Source: Kalaharituber pfeilii (taxonomy: Eukaryota > Ascomycota > Pezizomycetes > Pezizales > Pezizaceae). Taken from it: a stretch of DNA of 64,000 nucleotides. The stretch is from NCBI GenBank assembly GCA_015179045.1, contig WHUZ01000114.1:1-64000 (forward strand), read 5' to 3'. The notes beneath the pieces were generated by a model that saw only the letters and a list, made by a program, of their open reading frames with translations, did no database searches and was not told where the DNA came from. Below, in pieces: positions 32,150 to 43,106 of this stretch (positions are counted from its first letter, which is position 1; every line of letters begins with the position of its first letter). The translations under genes were made by a program, and so were the position numbers.

Positions 32150-32742
32150 GCGATCGCTTACCACCCTGGGGGCTATGGCGAGGCTAAGCCAAACCAAGGT
32201 AATGAGGTAAACTGGTCACCCACAGCAAGAGAACAATAAGCATGAGCACGGTAACACTACAGTAATTTTTTTTTTTCTTTTATATCTTTTTTTTTTTTTT
32301 TTTTTTAAATCACGTAACGCCGCTTGCAGCCTGGGCAAGCCCTCAAAGCCGGGAGACAGGCTTAACAAAGAAAGTTCTATATACATCCCCGTTCCACCCC
32401 CTTCTAAAACCTGATTCCAGAAACTTCCGGATGGTTCTTCTGGTTTCTGCATCCGGGAAGCTCCCCTATATCTCTCCACCTCTCCCCCTCCCCTCTCCTC
32501 CACACCTTCGCAGCCCGGAACGAAAATTTCTCGTTGCATTACGTCATCCCCTCCTTATTCCCCGGCCCGGGTCGGCTTTTATATCATTACTCGCATGCCG
32601 CCCTAAGGGCTATGGCGAGACACTACGGTAAGCATGAACGACTAACCCCTTCATGCTTCCTCTAACCTCGAGCTCCTCTCCCTGCCCTGCCATGGCGGAA
32701 AGCTACAAGCGGGGTTACGTGATAAAAAAAGAAAAAAAGAAA
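32150..32742 (-). mobile_element. cluster of LINE A and B pieces within an intron
   Basis: Intron 1 of the 32-kb gene contains a partial A tail (32150-32195), a minus-strand B fragment with T-run and tail (about 32288-32574), a family A tail (about 32575-32640, stem CTCGC/GCGAG) and a separate plus-strand B insertion (32684-32742). They expand the intron to 792 nt, against 83 nt in the paralogue. Confidence 0.7.
32684..32742 (+). mobile_element. ultrashort LINE-B tail insertion (59 bp)
   Basis: Starts GCCCTGCCATGG, ends CGGGGTTACGTGA plus A-rich tail, flanked by the perfect 14-bp duplication GAGCTCCTCTCCCT at 32670-32683 and 32743-32756. Confidence 0.95.
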
Positions 32743-34555
32743 GAGCTCCTCTCCCTACTCACCCACTCCAATAGTTTTACAGAGTGTCCCTCACTCCCTC
32801 GCGTCCCCTCTTAGGTGTTAATTTTGTTCATGGCATTGAAGAAGGGCATATGACTGACTGGCAAGGTACTTGTACAGGCCTTATGCAGCTCTCGGCTAAA
32901 ATATACCATGGCTTACAAGATATGAGAGATGCCCCTCTCGGGATAAAGAACGTCATACTCGAGATAGCTCACTTGCGGTGTGTGTTGAGTCGTCTTAAAT
33001 ATCTACTTGAAAAAGATGCCGATAGTCTTAATCGCTTCCCTGACGACGTGAGGGAAGGCCTTGCCGGGAACTTGCGGAGCTTAATGGATATCAAGCTACA
33101 ACTGTCCGAAGCGCTGCAGCCGTACATGAACATGACTGCCAAAACGTGGCTTTCCACAGTTATTCTTCACTTGAAATGGGTGTTTCTGAAAGAAAAGGAC
33201 ATAGAGAAGTTGAGGAGGCACTTGGAGGCATATAAGAGTACCCTGGGTTTAACCTTTGCAATGATGTCGAAGTAGGTGATTGCAGCCTTCATCTCATTTT
33301 TAGCTGCGTTTCTTTCCCGTTCCTTATCATGTTTCCCTCCACCTACAACCTGTGCCATGACCAAACTAACTCCAACCTTTATATTGGTCTAGTCTAAGTT
33401 TAATCCAAATTCGGGATCAAATGAACCTGAGATTGACTTTCGATACTCATACGAATGGGTGGGCCCAGGAATATGGCGGAATACATGCAAGGGCAAGCTT
33501 GGGGGAGATCCAGAGGCACGTTAAAAGGTTGCACGATCAAGTGACTTATAACAAGGATCATGATCATGGTCATGGGCATAGGATGCGGAACTTGCCCAGT
33601 GGTAAGGATGACATGAACGCTTCTGGGGTGCAACGGTTAATGGACTCCCTTGCGGAGTTTCTCAAATCTGGTCGGTACGAACGGACAGTGCGGACCGTGC
33701 TGTTGAGCTTTTGGTAGAAAGAGATGATTGTTATTCCTTCGTAGAGAGAGTAGCCAAAGTAATACACCTATATACATAGAGCATGAGGTTGCTCTCGGGC
33801 CCTTACCACCCTTTATCACGGACCTCTCTGATATCCGACACCTCCGACACTCCGACATTACTGTAGATCTCTAACACGTGCGATTGATGCCGTGTCCGCC
33901 ATATCGAGAGTTCTCTCCAGTGGAATTCAGGTAAGTCTTGACTCGCATTTCGATCTGCACAACCTCAGATGTGTTAACAATATCGAGGTATGACCGAACA
34001 ACTCCGCCAAACCGACCCTCAGGGAACAGCTTCACCTGGCCGCTAGCACCGAATGAGGATGCACTTTGGGACTGGAATACAGGGTCCGAAACAATAGATC
34101 CTTTTGACTTTACACCTATGACACCTATTTCCATGTCGTCGATGCCTACCGAGCTAGACGCGGAATCCTGGCAATTCAGCCGGCCGAATCCCTCCGAGGA
34201 GCACCGCAATTGCGGGAGTGTCGCTAACCACGGTCAGTGGTCACACCGGCTTATGCCACAGAGCAGCAACTTCACCCGTAATCTTGAATGGTTCCCACGT
34301 TCGGCACAGGCAGGATCCCGCTGGCGCGCTGGAGCTGAGCGTTCATCCACCATGACATCAATGCCGACGGTAACCTCACCTCATGACGCGGAAGGCCAGA
34401 ATTTTGTCACCACCGCGCCGCAGATAGACCAGTATCATCAACACGTGTGGCAGAACCAGTATCCCCAACGCAATTGTACACACGACCAGATGCAGTCATG
34501 CTATCTCGATATCCGCATGACAATTTGCCGTGGCAACAGACGATTCACCTTTTAG

Positions 34556-35190
34556 CACGGAGAAGTGCCAGCCCAGAGGAAGGATTTGGCTTTTACATTG
34601 AACCGGGAATTTATGCATCAAACTGATACCAGCATCCGGATTTCAATTTAAAGCCGTGGTAAAGGTTGGCATAGCCTAGGGTTAATGGTGGATGCTTGGA
34701 AAGAGCAACAGAGGTATTGGAGGAGTGATCCTTGAATTAAGAACTGCATATGGTCGAATTGAAAAATTAAAAGGCAAAGGGATTTTGAGTGACGCTATTG
34801 GCTCTTAAACAGTACGAGAACGCATGATTTCATCTACAATAGATAGCATTTGTAGTTCGGAACTCGTTGAAAATCCAGAGAAGCAGTTGGTTGGATACAA
34901 GAGGGTTCCGGAAATGGACAGCAGAACGGTTTAATGGCACTGTATTATGAGCTTTGAGATATAGGGAGTAATCAGGAGTTATGGGAGTTTAGTTGATTTT
35001 GTCCCGTTTAGCTAGTGCCTCGGCCCGATGTTTATTATTTTTTGTTTTTCTTTTCATATTTTTTTTTTTTTTTTTTCTCGTTGTTTATTTGGCCGCTTAT
35101 TTCGTTGTCTATTTCGCTTGGTTTCTTCTCGGCTGCATGAAAAGGGGGGGGGTTGTTTACGAATGCTTAAAGCATGGGGAGTACGGGAGT
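34556..35190. other. non-genic stretch
   Basis: Includes a T-rich low-complexity tract (35030-35080). No supportable gene. Confidence 0.35.
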
Positions 35191-35935
35191 TGCACCAAAA
35201 CCGACTGTGCGCGACAACATATATCTCAACCACCAGAACAGAATTTTATATGCCCTTTTCAGGGAAAATAAATTTTTCACTTTCAATACCTCTATTTGCA
35301 CTGGAAAGACATTGTGGTTGATTAATGGCACCATGAGCTTTTCATTGATGTCTTGGCATGCATTTATTGGAATTCCCACACAAAGTGCACGGGAGGGTAG
35401 GGTGTACTACTTCCCCGTCAATCTCACCAGAATAGCTATAGAATTGTGGCTAGAGAGTCTCCCCAATAGGCCTTAGTGATTTAATTGACTTGATGTTGTT
35501 TAATACCTAGTTCATATATCAAGTTGCCATTTCTGGTAGTGTTCATATACCATTATTGCATACAATTTTCTATGAGAATATGAATTTTGTGAATAACTCT
35601 ACCACTTCTTTGAATAAGATAAAATATTGATATTCAAGTGTTCTACTATTTTTATCAGATTTAATTCAGGTGTGAGAAGTGGAATTGAATACTAGTGATA
35701 TCACAGCGAAAAATATATGCCAAGCCTATGCTAATTTATGGTGTGAATTTCATGAGTGATAAATCCCTTCAAAGCAACATATCTGAAGAAACTAAGGTAT
35801 GGAATATGAAGAATAGTCCTTAATTTAACCAGTCTACAAGTTACATACAAAATTATATTCTGGTGGTTGAGATATATGTTATCGCGCGTGGTCAGTTTTG
35901 GTGGAAAACGTGCGTGGTGCACGTCGTGTTGTGGT
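35191..35935. mobile_element. putative TIR element
   Basis: Bases 35191-35260 (GTTGCACCAAAACCGACTGT; ACATATATCTCAACCACCAG) recur inverted at about 35840-35925, giving roughly 70-bp imperfect arms about 0.6 kb apart. A related end is seen at 36600-36700. No transposase. Superfamily not assigned. Confidence 0.5.
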
Positions 35936-36266
35936 GAATTACGGTAGGAGGTTAGGTTTGACATGCTACCATTTCGCTTAGTCCTTGCCTTGAGTTCCTG
36001 AGCTATTTTCTCTAGCTATTTTGTTTCTGCTTTTTGCCTGGTGTCTCCTTGCCTTTTTGTCTTTTTGCCTCTTGCTTTTCTGCTGTTGTGCTGTGCTGTG
36101 CTGTTGCGCGATGTGGAGCTGTGATGGTGCGAGGCATGTGGTATAGTGAGTGGAGCTACCGGCAATCCTGGGAAGCTTAGTCGGTACTGTACTTCCTGGC
36201 TTAGTCATCGGCTCGAGGTGAGGTTGGCTTTTATGCTGCTATGTTACTATCTATGCTATACAAGCT
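35936..36266. other. non-genic stretch
   Basis: Nothing supportable. Contains a short GCTGTGCTGTGCTGT repeat near 36090. Confidence 0.3.
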
Positions 36267-36267
36267 A

Positions 36268-36376
36268 CTCGCTGGTTCGGAAAGTATTAACGCTGCATAA
36301 CAAATTTGCATTTATTTCAAAAGGCGAATAGCGCACAAGATTTATGCAACTTTCCAAAACTTTCCGAACCAGCGAG
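36268..36376. mobile_element. Tc1/mariner-type MITE (109 bp)
   Basis: Perfect 18-bp inverted ends CTCGCTGGTTCGGAAAGT, flanked by TA at 36266-36267 and 36377-36378. The same end sequence appears at 40109-40140. Confidence 0.85.
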
Positions 36377-36377
36377 T

Positions 36378-36457
36378 AGTTTCAAAAGTATTCGAGACGC
36401 CTGACTAATCCATATTATGCACTATATTAGTCAGGCCGTCCGAATACTTTTGAAACT
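36378..36457. mobile_element. palindromic MITE (80 bp)
   Basis: Inverted ends AGTTTCAAAAGTATTCG (36378-36394 and 36441-36457) with a second inner inverted pair GCCTGACTAAT/ATTAGTCAGGC, so the whole unit folds on itself. It directly abuts the preceding MITE. Confidence 0.75.
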
Positions 36458-37125
36458 GGCTAGTATTCTACGAATTGATTGTTCTATTTTCGCCTTGCTA
36501 CTGCCCAGCTGTTGACAGTCCACCGAGTCTTTGATCCGGTCCTGTCGTACATGCAGACATAGTATCAGCATATACTGTACCTTCTGCCTGTTCACACTGG
36601 ATGCGCAGTTTTGGTGTAAAACGTGCATCGGATGCTGGTGTACGTCGCAAGGTGGTGAAATACAGTAACAGTCCTAATTTGCTAGAGTGTTGCACCGAAA
36701 AACCGCCCATCACAGGAAACTGCCCAAATTTATGGAACTACCGGTGACATTGGAGTCCGCGCTTTTTTATTTATTTACTTTCCTTAAATTTTTCTCTTTT
36801 GATTGTATTTCCTGTTACTATTTCCTTTTTATTTAATCTCGTCATACCCCACTGGGGGGGATACAATTACTAGGCGAGGGAATGTTACAGGGGGGTCCAG
36901 AGGACTCCGAGTATGGTAATTTAGTGGGACATAAACGCTATTACGAGGCAACGATATTTAGCATAATCTCAAGCTAGACACATGAGTATATTCCGCCAAC
37001 TTCGGAAAGACCACATTTTACCCTCTGTACGATTCAGAACTAGACTGCTCAAACTGCCTCAAAACCAAAAAGAAAAAAAACAAAATACAAACTCAGGGGA
37101 AAGGGATAAAAAAAGAACAGCGAAC
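36458..37125. other. non-genic stretch
   Basis: 36595-36710 resembles the end of the TIR element at 35.2-35.9 kb. Otherwise no feature. Confidence 0.35.
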
Positions 37126-37182
37126 TTTTTTTTTTTTTTTTATTTCATTAATCGCATGCCGCCCTAAGGGCTATGGCGATAT
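37126..37182 (-). mobile_element. ultrashort LINE-A tail insertion (57 bp)
   Basis: A T-run, then the ATCGC/GCGAT hairpin, flanked by the perfect 11-bp duplication GAACAGCGAAC at 37115-37125 and 37183-37193. It lies about 50 bp beyond the stop codon of the GTPase gene and may fall in its 3' UTR. Confidence 0.9.
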
Positions 37183-37240
37183 GAACAGCGAACAGAAAAC
37201 AAACAAGCATTCAGGATTGCAAAGAAAGGACCATCCAAAT

Positions 37241-38899
37241 TCACTGCGAAGGAGTCCCTTGCGGAGGAGTTCCTTGCTGGCCAGCGTAACGTCTTTCAAT
37301 CACCGCCTCGCACAAGTCTTTCAATAAGTCCCATTCATCAATCATATATTCTGCCCTTTTGCTCTTCCTCACACCTTGGGTATTGCCGGATGTGACTGCA
37401 ATGCGAACTCCATCAGCGGAAACGATATAAACTCGCTGCGAAGCATTCAACTCCCCGTCCCTCAAATTTTTGCTGAAACTAGCCCTCGTGCTCTTGACCA
37501 ATTCCCGCTTCGCACTGTCAAGCATGTGCTTCCAGTTTTCCTCCGAATCGGTATCTTCACTCTGGTACCCAAGCTCCTCCGCCATGATGTTTTTGATGTG
37601 CTGGTTCGCTTTAGATCTCACAATGAAGGAGGGTATCTTGAAATATTCGCATTGTTGGAGAATTGCAATATCTTGGCTTGTGAAGCGGTTGTCAATGACT
37701 ACAATGATCAGGTCAAACACAAACAGTCCTTGTGCATTGAAATATTGCGGTCCTGGAACACTTAGAGTACCTGCTCCTGGAACATCATACCACACCCACC
37801 GAGTGTTTGAATCGGGGTAGGCGCTGATATCGAGGGTACACTCGGTGATACCAACGTCAGCTGCAGTGGGATGTCTATTATTAACTCCCCTCAATGCATT
37901 GATGAGGGACGACTTTCCAGAACCAGACACTCCGGCAACGGCGCAATGGAACCTATCCCTAGCATCCACAAGCCTTTTTCTTGCTCGTATCCACTCCTCC
38001 TCTGTCGGCCAGACTTTTGGTGAAATTCCTCTTTTATAAAGTTCCATTTGGGCTTCAAGTATGTCCTGTTGTTCCTTATGCTTTCGTGCTAGTTCTTCCT
38101 CCGCACGCCGGTGTGCTTCTTCTTGTTGCCTTCTTTCCTCTGCTAATCTTTCTTCAAATTCTTGCTGTGTTCTTCTACGCTCCTCCTCCATCTCTCTCTC
38201 CATACGCTCTTGTGTCTCTCTTGCTTGAGCTCGTTCCTCCTTCATTTCCTGTTCTCTTTGAATTCTCTCCTGTTCCATCTGTGCTCGTTCTTCCTCTCTT
38301 TGTCTTTCCCTAAGTTCAAACTGCTCTTGCATACGCGCTAGCTCTTCTGCCCTTTCCCTATCCTTGCGTTCAAATTCCTCTTGCATACGGGCCCTCTCTT
38401 GCTCATTTTCCTGCTGCATGCGCTCTGCATGTTCCCTAGCCTCCCTCTCCCTCCTTTCCGACTCCTCCCTCATTCGTTGTTGATCCATCTCTCTGTCCCG
38501 CTTCATTTGCTGGATTGTCGCATCGAACTCTCTTTGCCGACGTTCTGCGTCTTTTCTATTCGTTTCATCATGGTCCTTCTGCATTTTCCGCTCCTTGTCT
38601 ATGAGATCTTGCCAGTTCTTTTGTTGCTCGGTGGTCTTTTTATTATAATCCTCGCGTAGCTTTTCCATTTCTGCTTCTCTGTCTTTGTCCTCCTTTTTCC
38701 CGGCTTTTATCATATCTGCGATCTCATTTTTGTTTCGAGCCAGCTCGTCTTGAATATGTTTATGCTGCCGCATGAAATCCTCAGTGGGGTTGTACTGGTT
38801 AGGGGGTGGTGAGCTCCCGGAGCTCAATTTTGAGACAAACCATCCCGCCAAGGCACCGGCACCAGTCCATAATCCTATCGGTATTAGAGGGAGAGGCAT
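37241..38899 (-). CDS. membrane-anchored coiled-coil IRG-like GTPase
   Basis: A 552-residue single-exon frame from ATG 38899. Residues 4-27 are hydrophobic (LIPIGLWTGAGALAGWF), a likely membrane anchor. Residues about 45-310 are a Glu/Arg/Gln-rich coiled coil. The C-terminal part is a P-loop GTPase close to vertebrate immunity-related GTPases: G1 GVSGSGKSS (323-331), switch II DVPGAG (372-377), IRG-like DNRFTSQDIA (403-412) and the G4 position RSKAN (428-432), where IRGs have SKVD/TKVD. The Asp-to-Asn change is shared with the paralogue at 43107. It lies head-to-head with that gene, 4.2 kb apart. Family assignment rests on motif order. The cellular role in fungi is not known to me; a membrane-remodelling or immune role is inference. 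Confidence 0.85.
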   Translation of the reverse strand: MPLPLIPIGLWTGAGALAGWFVSKLSSGSSPPPNQYNPTEDFMRQHKHIQDELARNKNEIADMIKAGKKEDKDREAEMEKLREDYNKKTTEQQKNWQDLIDKERKMQKDHDETNRKDAERRQREFDATIQQMKRDREMDQQRMREESERREREAREHAERMQQENEQERARMQEEFERKDRERAEELARMQEQFELRERQREEERAQMEQERIQREQEMKEERAQARETQERMEREMEEERRRTQQEFEERLAEERRQQEEAHRRAEEELARKHKEQQDILEAQMELYKRGISPKVWPTEEEWIRARKRLVDARDRFHCAVAGVSGSGKSSLINALRGVNNRHPTAADVGITECTLDISAYPDSNTRWVWYDVPGAGTLSVPGPQYFNAQGLFVFDLIIVVIDNRFTSQDIAILQQCEYFKIPSFIVRSKANQHIKNIMAEELGYQSEDTDSEENWKHMLDSAKRELVKSTRASFSKNLRDGELNASQRVYIVSADGVRIAVTSGNTQGVRKSKRAEYMIDEWDLLKDLCEAVIERRYAGQQGTPPQGTPSQ

Positions 38900-39963
38900 G
38901 CCTAAATCCTGATGTGATATGGGCTCTGTGCGGCCTGGTAACTATGACTGGTGAACAAGGTCCCAGCTGAAATTGGGATGGTATATTCTTGTAGTAGATC
39001 CACTGTTCAGCATCAGTATATCTGGAGGCCATTAGTGGCTGCGCAAGTACATACCTACGGAATATAACAGATTAAATAGAATCAATGTGGACCAGCGGCG
39101 TGGAGTTCCGGAGCACAATGGCAATAGAAAGGAGAGGAACGCAATAGTTCTACTATAAATTCCTGTTCGAAGAGTAGTTGAAGTGCTACACTTTTATAAT
39201 AATAGTCAAAGCACCATCCCTCAGATCATTAGCCTTCCCTTTCATTGATCGATAACAATGGATGCCACGTAGCTATCCTATAACGCTAATGAATGTACCA
39301 ATATTATGAACACACACTCAAAGCACTTAGGTATTGAAATTGAAAGCTATGACAAATAGGCAGGCGAGCTTAATTCAGTGTGGATCTTTAGACGACAATC
39401 ACAACATGTTTTGTGCCAATAGGATTGCTTGAACGCAGATATAGACCCTGGGTGCCATACAACGTCCACTGGAGGCCTGATAGCAATTATCTCAGAAAAA
39501 CCACTCGTTTCCTGAAGCGACCGGAGTAGTAAGAGAAATAACATCTGGGACGATCCCTCGTGTCTATTTTTGCACCTGATAAAAGGAATTTTGTAGGCAT
39601 ATATGCAAATACTGGGATGTTGTTTCCTGCAGTACCACATGCAGAGAGTGTTCAACCTTCAGGCAATACCGGAAGGGAAAAAGTGGTTGTGTTAATTTTA
39701 AGACTAAACTCCAGGCTCTATCAGAGCTAGGTAAATCTGCACTCACTCTGGGCTTCGACCAATTAGTCTCGAAGCAAGTGAATATGCACGGTTGATTGCC
39801 GATTACGCCTCAAATTTGCAGAGTTCTGTAGCGACACTAATGCTGCCAATTTGTCATCTCAGACATTGTTTGAGGCTCACATGCATAATAATGATCAAAG
39901 TGAATCATAAGGTGGTCATTTGTTGACTTGCGTGCAATATCCCTCGAGCAACAAGGATATCTA
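38900..39963. other. 5' flank of the GTPase gene and non-genic sequence
   Basis: The minus-strand frame 39032-38799 overlaps the gene start and is probably a shadow or 5' leader. An untested splice acceptor (TTTAG) lies just before the ATG. No other feature. Confidence 0.35.
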
Positions 39964-40106
39964 CTCGTAACCCCCATGAATTATTGCACGCTGCAAGATA
40001 AGATATCTATGTATTTGGCCAATATTAATTGAAGCACGTAGTTGACAGCCAATTAACATCCTCCCGTGGTATCTTACAGCGTGCAATAATTCATGGGGGG
40101 TACGAG
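39964..40106. mobile_element. Tc1/mariner-type MITE (143 bp)
   Basis: Near-perfect 30-bp inverted ends (outer part CTCGTAACCCCCATGAATTA), flanked by TA at 39962-39963 and 40107-40108. It abuts a fragment of the 36268-type MITE (CTCGCTGGTTCATAAAGT, 40109-40126). Confidence 0.8.
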
Positions 40107-40126
40107 TACTCGCTGGTTCATAAAGT

Positions 40127-40594
40127 ATTCGGACCTCCAATGCATACACATTAATTAAGCACTTATGGGGATGGTGCAGTATGCAATTGTCAACTCATGA
40201 TAAGGAATGGTCATGCGGCTGCTGCTCGTGAGATAGGTAAACGGGGGGATTCAGTTCAAAATGATAGCCAAGAAGATTAGGGAGATATAAGACCGTAAGG
40301 GAATGAGGACTTTCATTTCACCATGAGCAGTGTTTCTTAGGCATTTCAACGTATATTCAGGTACCTAGATACATTCTAATTCGCACATCTGGGAAACGTG
40401 CGGGTATCCAAACAGAGATGGCCAGGGGGCCAGGAGGCGGTGAGAGGACCTCCAGAGGCCAAAGAGGGGGAGAGGGACCCGTTGGTAGACATGTTGAGAT
40501 GGGCGGGAAGGCGATGACGGCTTTATCTTTTCATTTAGTTACTTTCCATACTATCAGAGGACGACTGCGGGGCAGTTTTCTTCGATATTTCCTT
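40127..40594. other. non-genic stretch with a LINE-like fragment
   Basis: Bases 40418-40510 resemble the LINE-A C-terminal coding/3' region (GAGGGACCCGTTGGTAGACA, then a WAG-like ending). The rest has no feature. Confidence 0.35.
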
Positions 40595-40678
40595 TACACT
40601 TTTCTATGTAATTAATCTCACCATAGCCCGTCGGGCGGCATGTGGGTAATGATAAAAAAAAAAAAAAAAAAAAAAAAA
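40595..40678 (+). mobile_element. LINE-A tail with covariant stem
   Basis: Family A hairpin with stem CTCAC/GTGGG and a poly(A) of about 27. It probably forms the 3' end of the LINE-like fragment starting near 40418. Confidence 0.7.
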
Positions 40679-41340
40679 TTCGAATTCTAAACTTGCATGG
40701 AAGAAATGTTGCATATAATGCTATTCCCAAAAGTGCATAGCTCGTATGCAACATCAAGTATCCGAATACTATTTCAACAATGTAGGTGAATAGTTCTGGT
40801 TTCTCCATTGATATTAGGCTTTTATGGAACTTCAGCCTGGAGGAAGCTCTCGTGTCATGCTTTAACACAAGCTGAAACTTACACCAGTTGCATTGTGTAT
40901 GCGGCCATACATGGGGAAGATTACATTGTTCTGGAAGCTAATTCGTCAGCATTGGGCAATCAAAAGCTCAAGCAACTATAGCTACGAGCTGAACGACCAG
41001 CAATTGAGTAATGGAAATTCTTATCAGCGCCAACGTATCCCTCTTGTCAGGCCTCCCATTAATGTTCGCGCTTATGTAGATATCTACTAGCCAATCCAGT
41101 GGAGTGATGGCAATTGTTTTGATGCGGCTCTTTGGAGGTGGCACGCTGAGAAAATTGCCCATAACAACGACGATCATAGTTGGTTGGCTTACAAAACATT
41201 TAAACGGGCCGTGCCGCGCAGTTGCAGCGATCATGTTTCACAATCGCCCTGCCATACATATTGCCAAGATGAAGCTTATCCATGGACTCAACTGACGGCA
41301 CGGTAGGGCCTTAACCTGCATGTGATATCAGCGAACAGAC
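40679..41340. other. unassigned sequence with short open frames
   Basis: A 65-codon plus-strand frame at 40893-41090 (QRQRIPLVRPPINVRAYVDI) and another at 41104-41295 show no recognised domain. A decayed gene is possible, but I cannot support a call. Confidence 0.25.
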
Positions 41341-41341
41341 G

Positions 41342-41412
41342 TTTTTTTGTTTTTTTTTAAAAAAAAATACCATGTAATCCCTCTTACCGCTATTCGCTAT
41401 GGTAGGACGGAA
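41342..41412 (-). mobile_element. LINE-B tail, C-to-T decayed
   Basis: T-rich tract then a reverse-complement B tail in which most differences from the consensus are C-to-T or G-to-A (CCATGTAATCCCTCTTACCG). Transitions of this kind are the footprint expected of repeat-induced point mutation or deamination. Confidence 0.6.
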
Positions 41413-43106
41413 CACACGAGCTAATAGGAGGCCAGCTGGACTGGAATAAGAATGCGGAAAAATTTGACTGAGAGAGCCAAGCACCTACGTTGAGATGAGT
41501 AGAACGAAGCAGGAAGGAACAGAATGTGACTTCTTACCTCATTACGTATAAAACTAATGATTGAACAGTTACATCGGAGGAATCGAATGCAAATTTGCCT
41601 CCCACATACCGTACATTGGAAACGTCGCCACAGTAATATGGACTATTATGTAAGAGATAGCACTTCAGAATAGTAGCAAAAATGAAAACATCCCTGTAAA
41701 CAATGAGTTCGGATCACAGTTGGGAAAATGTTTTATCTCAACTTGCAAGTTGAGACACCCTCTCCTAGACTATCTACATTCCGTCTATCGTCAATTTATG
41801 GTCCTGAAGCCACCAAGTTTTCTTTTCCCACCAACCAGTGCCCTTCATTCCCACCGGTGTTTCAGCCGTCCAAATTTCCAACGCAACCTCTCTTTCCCAC
41901 ATCATGACGTGGGCCCATTCAAAGCGCACAGCCCTCTGTTATCTCACTGCTGCCTGCTGGCTCCTGGTGGATAGTCTTGCTTTCTCCTCTCTGCATTTGA
42001 ATACGTAATGGTTCATTCCCTGTCTTGTGGAATCGTAACTCAATGGTGCTTTCTTCATCCAAATTCCGGCATAAGCCGCGGCTGAGATCTGTTTGGCATT
42101 TTCCTATATAGGAAGTCCTTTTTCAGTCGTATTGATCATGCAAGCTGCATGGTCTCCTGAAACATCCAAGGCCAATGTGATGTCGATTTAGACTCGCATG
42201 CTGCTACCCGAGGACGATTCTCACATGATCCAATTTAGTAGCTTATCGATATAAACCATCCCAATCAGATGCCTGGTTGATCACACAACTTTTACTAGCA
42301 CGCTAGATTGGTGTTGTTGCCTTGTAGCCTGTTTAAACTGCGCACCCCCTATGCATATTCAAACACACTAGTGCATATTTAGGTGTATCCGGTTTCTGCA
42401 AATGTAATAGGCTGCTTAGTGATACAAGCTTGACGCCACTAGGTCAGGTTTTTCAGACTATTAGTGCTGCGGCTCTCTGAGCGTAGGCTACTCAACTACT
42501 CATCACTGCAGAATAAGCAAGAGCTGATGATTAGGCCTCCCACAGGATCAGCATTAGCTTCACATGGCTTATGACAACCTTCATGACGATATCTCAATAA
42601 TGTTGCATCCCGCCTCAGGTTAATAGTGAGTTGGAATGAAGGGCTCTATGGATAGCGAGTAGGAATTCGCTCCGTCACAACTGCTCCTGCAAGTCCACAC
42701 AGAGTGGAAAGAGGCACCACAAAGCAGCTTTGTAAGAAAGGAATGCAGTGATGCTCGGGCTACTCGAACTGCCTTCATACCTCGTGCGATGGTTATGTTT
42801 CTAACAACAATATAAAACCGACGCCGATATCTTTGACTGCAATGATTATTACTCGCCTCCAGGCCATTTAGACCTGTCTCTAGCATCTGCTCAATTTTAG
42901 CCTTCCTGCATTCTGGCACCTCACTCTACCACGGTATGTAGTTTGTTGCCTCCATATATGTGTCACAACTGCTTATATTTCTACTACTGAAAGCCTTTCG
43001 GTTCCCTCTTAGACTCCGCTTCGAACACGTTCCTGCTTCAAACGCGTTCATACTACAGCGGCCCCGTCACTCTACATTCAGGGTATCAAAGTAGCCAGAG
43101 TTCAGA
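41413..43106. other. long non-genic stretch upstream of the second GTPase gene
   Basis: I see no supportable gene, repeat or RNA. The last few hundred bases before 43107 should hold the promoter of the plus-strand GTPase gene, but I cannot point to a specific box. Confidence 0.35.

Larger units (their letters stand above)
32046..34555 (+). pseudogene. gene with fungal NLR-type N-terminal domain, decayed paralogue
   Basis: Paralogue of the gene at 61988. Exon 1 is 32046-32085 (MMADPLSILTSIFG start), intron 1 is 32086-32877, exon 2 is 32878-33271, intron 2 is 33272-33392, and exon 3 starts at 33393. Exon 2 encodes a helical region (IKNVILEIAHLRCVLSRLKY) like Fungal_N/Helo-like domains of NLRs. 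Exon 3 has a His-rich stretch (KDHDHGHGHRMR). Relative to the paralogue, intron 1 is enlarged by retroelement pieces. About 210 bp (33701-33914) is inserted in exon 3, giving TAG at 33715. The Pro/Ser-rich C-terminal exon (33990-34555) ends in a shifted frame. Probably non-functional, though the N-terminal part could still be made. Confidence 0.65.
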
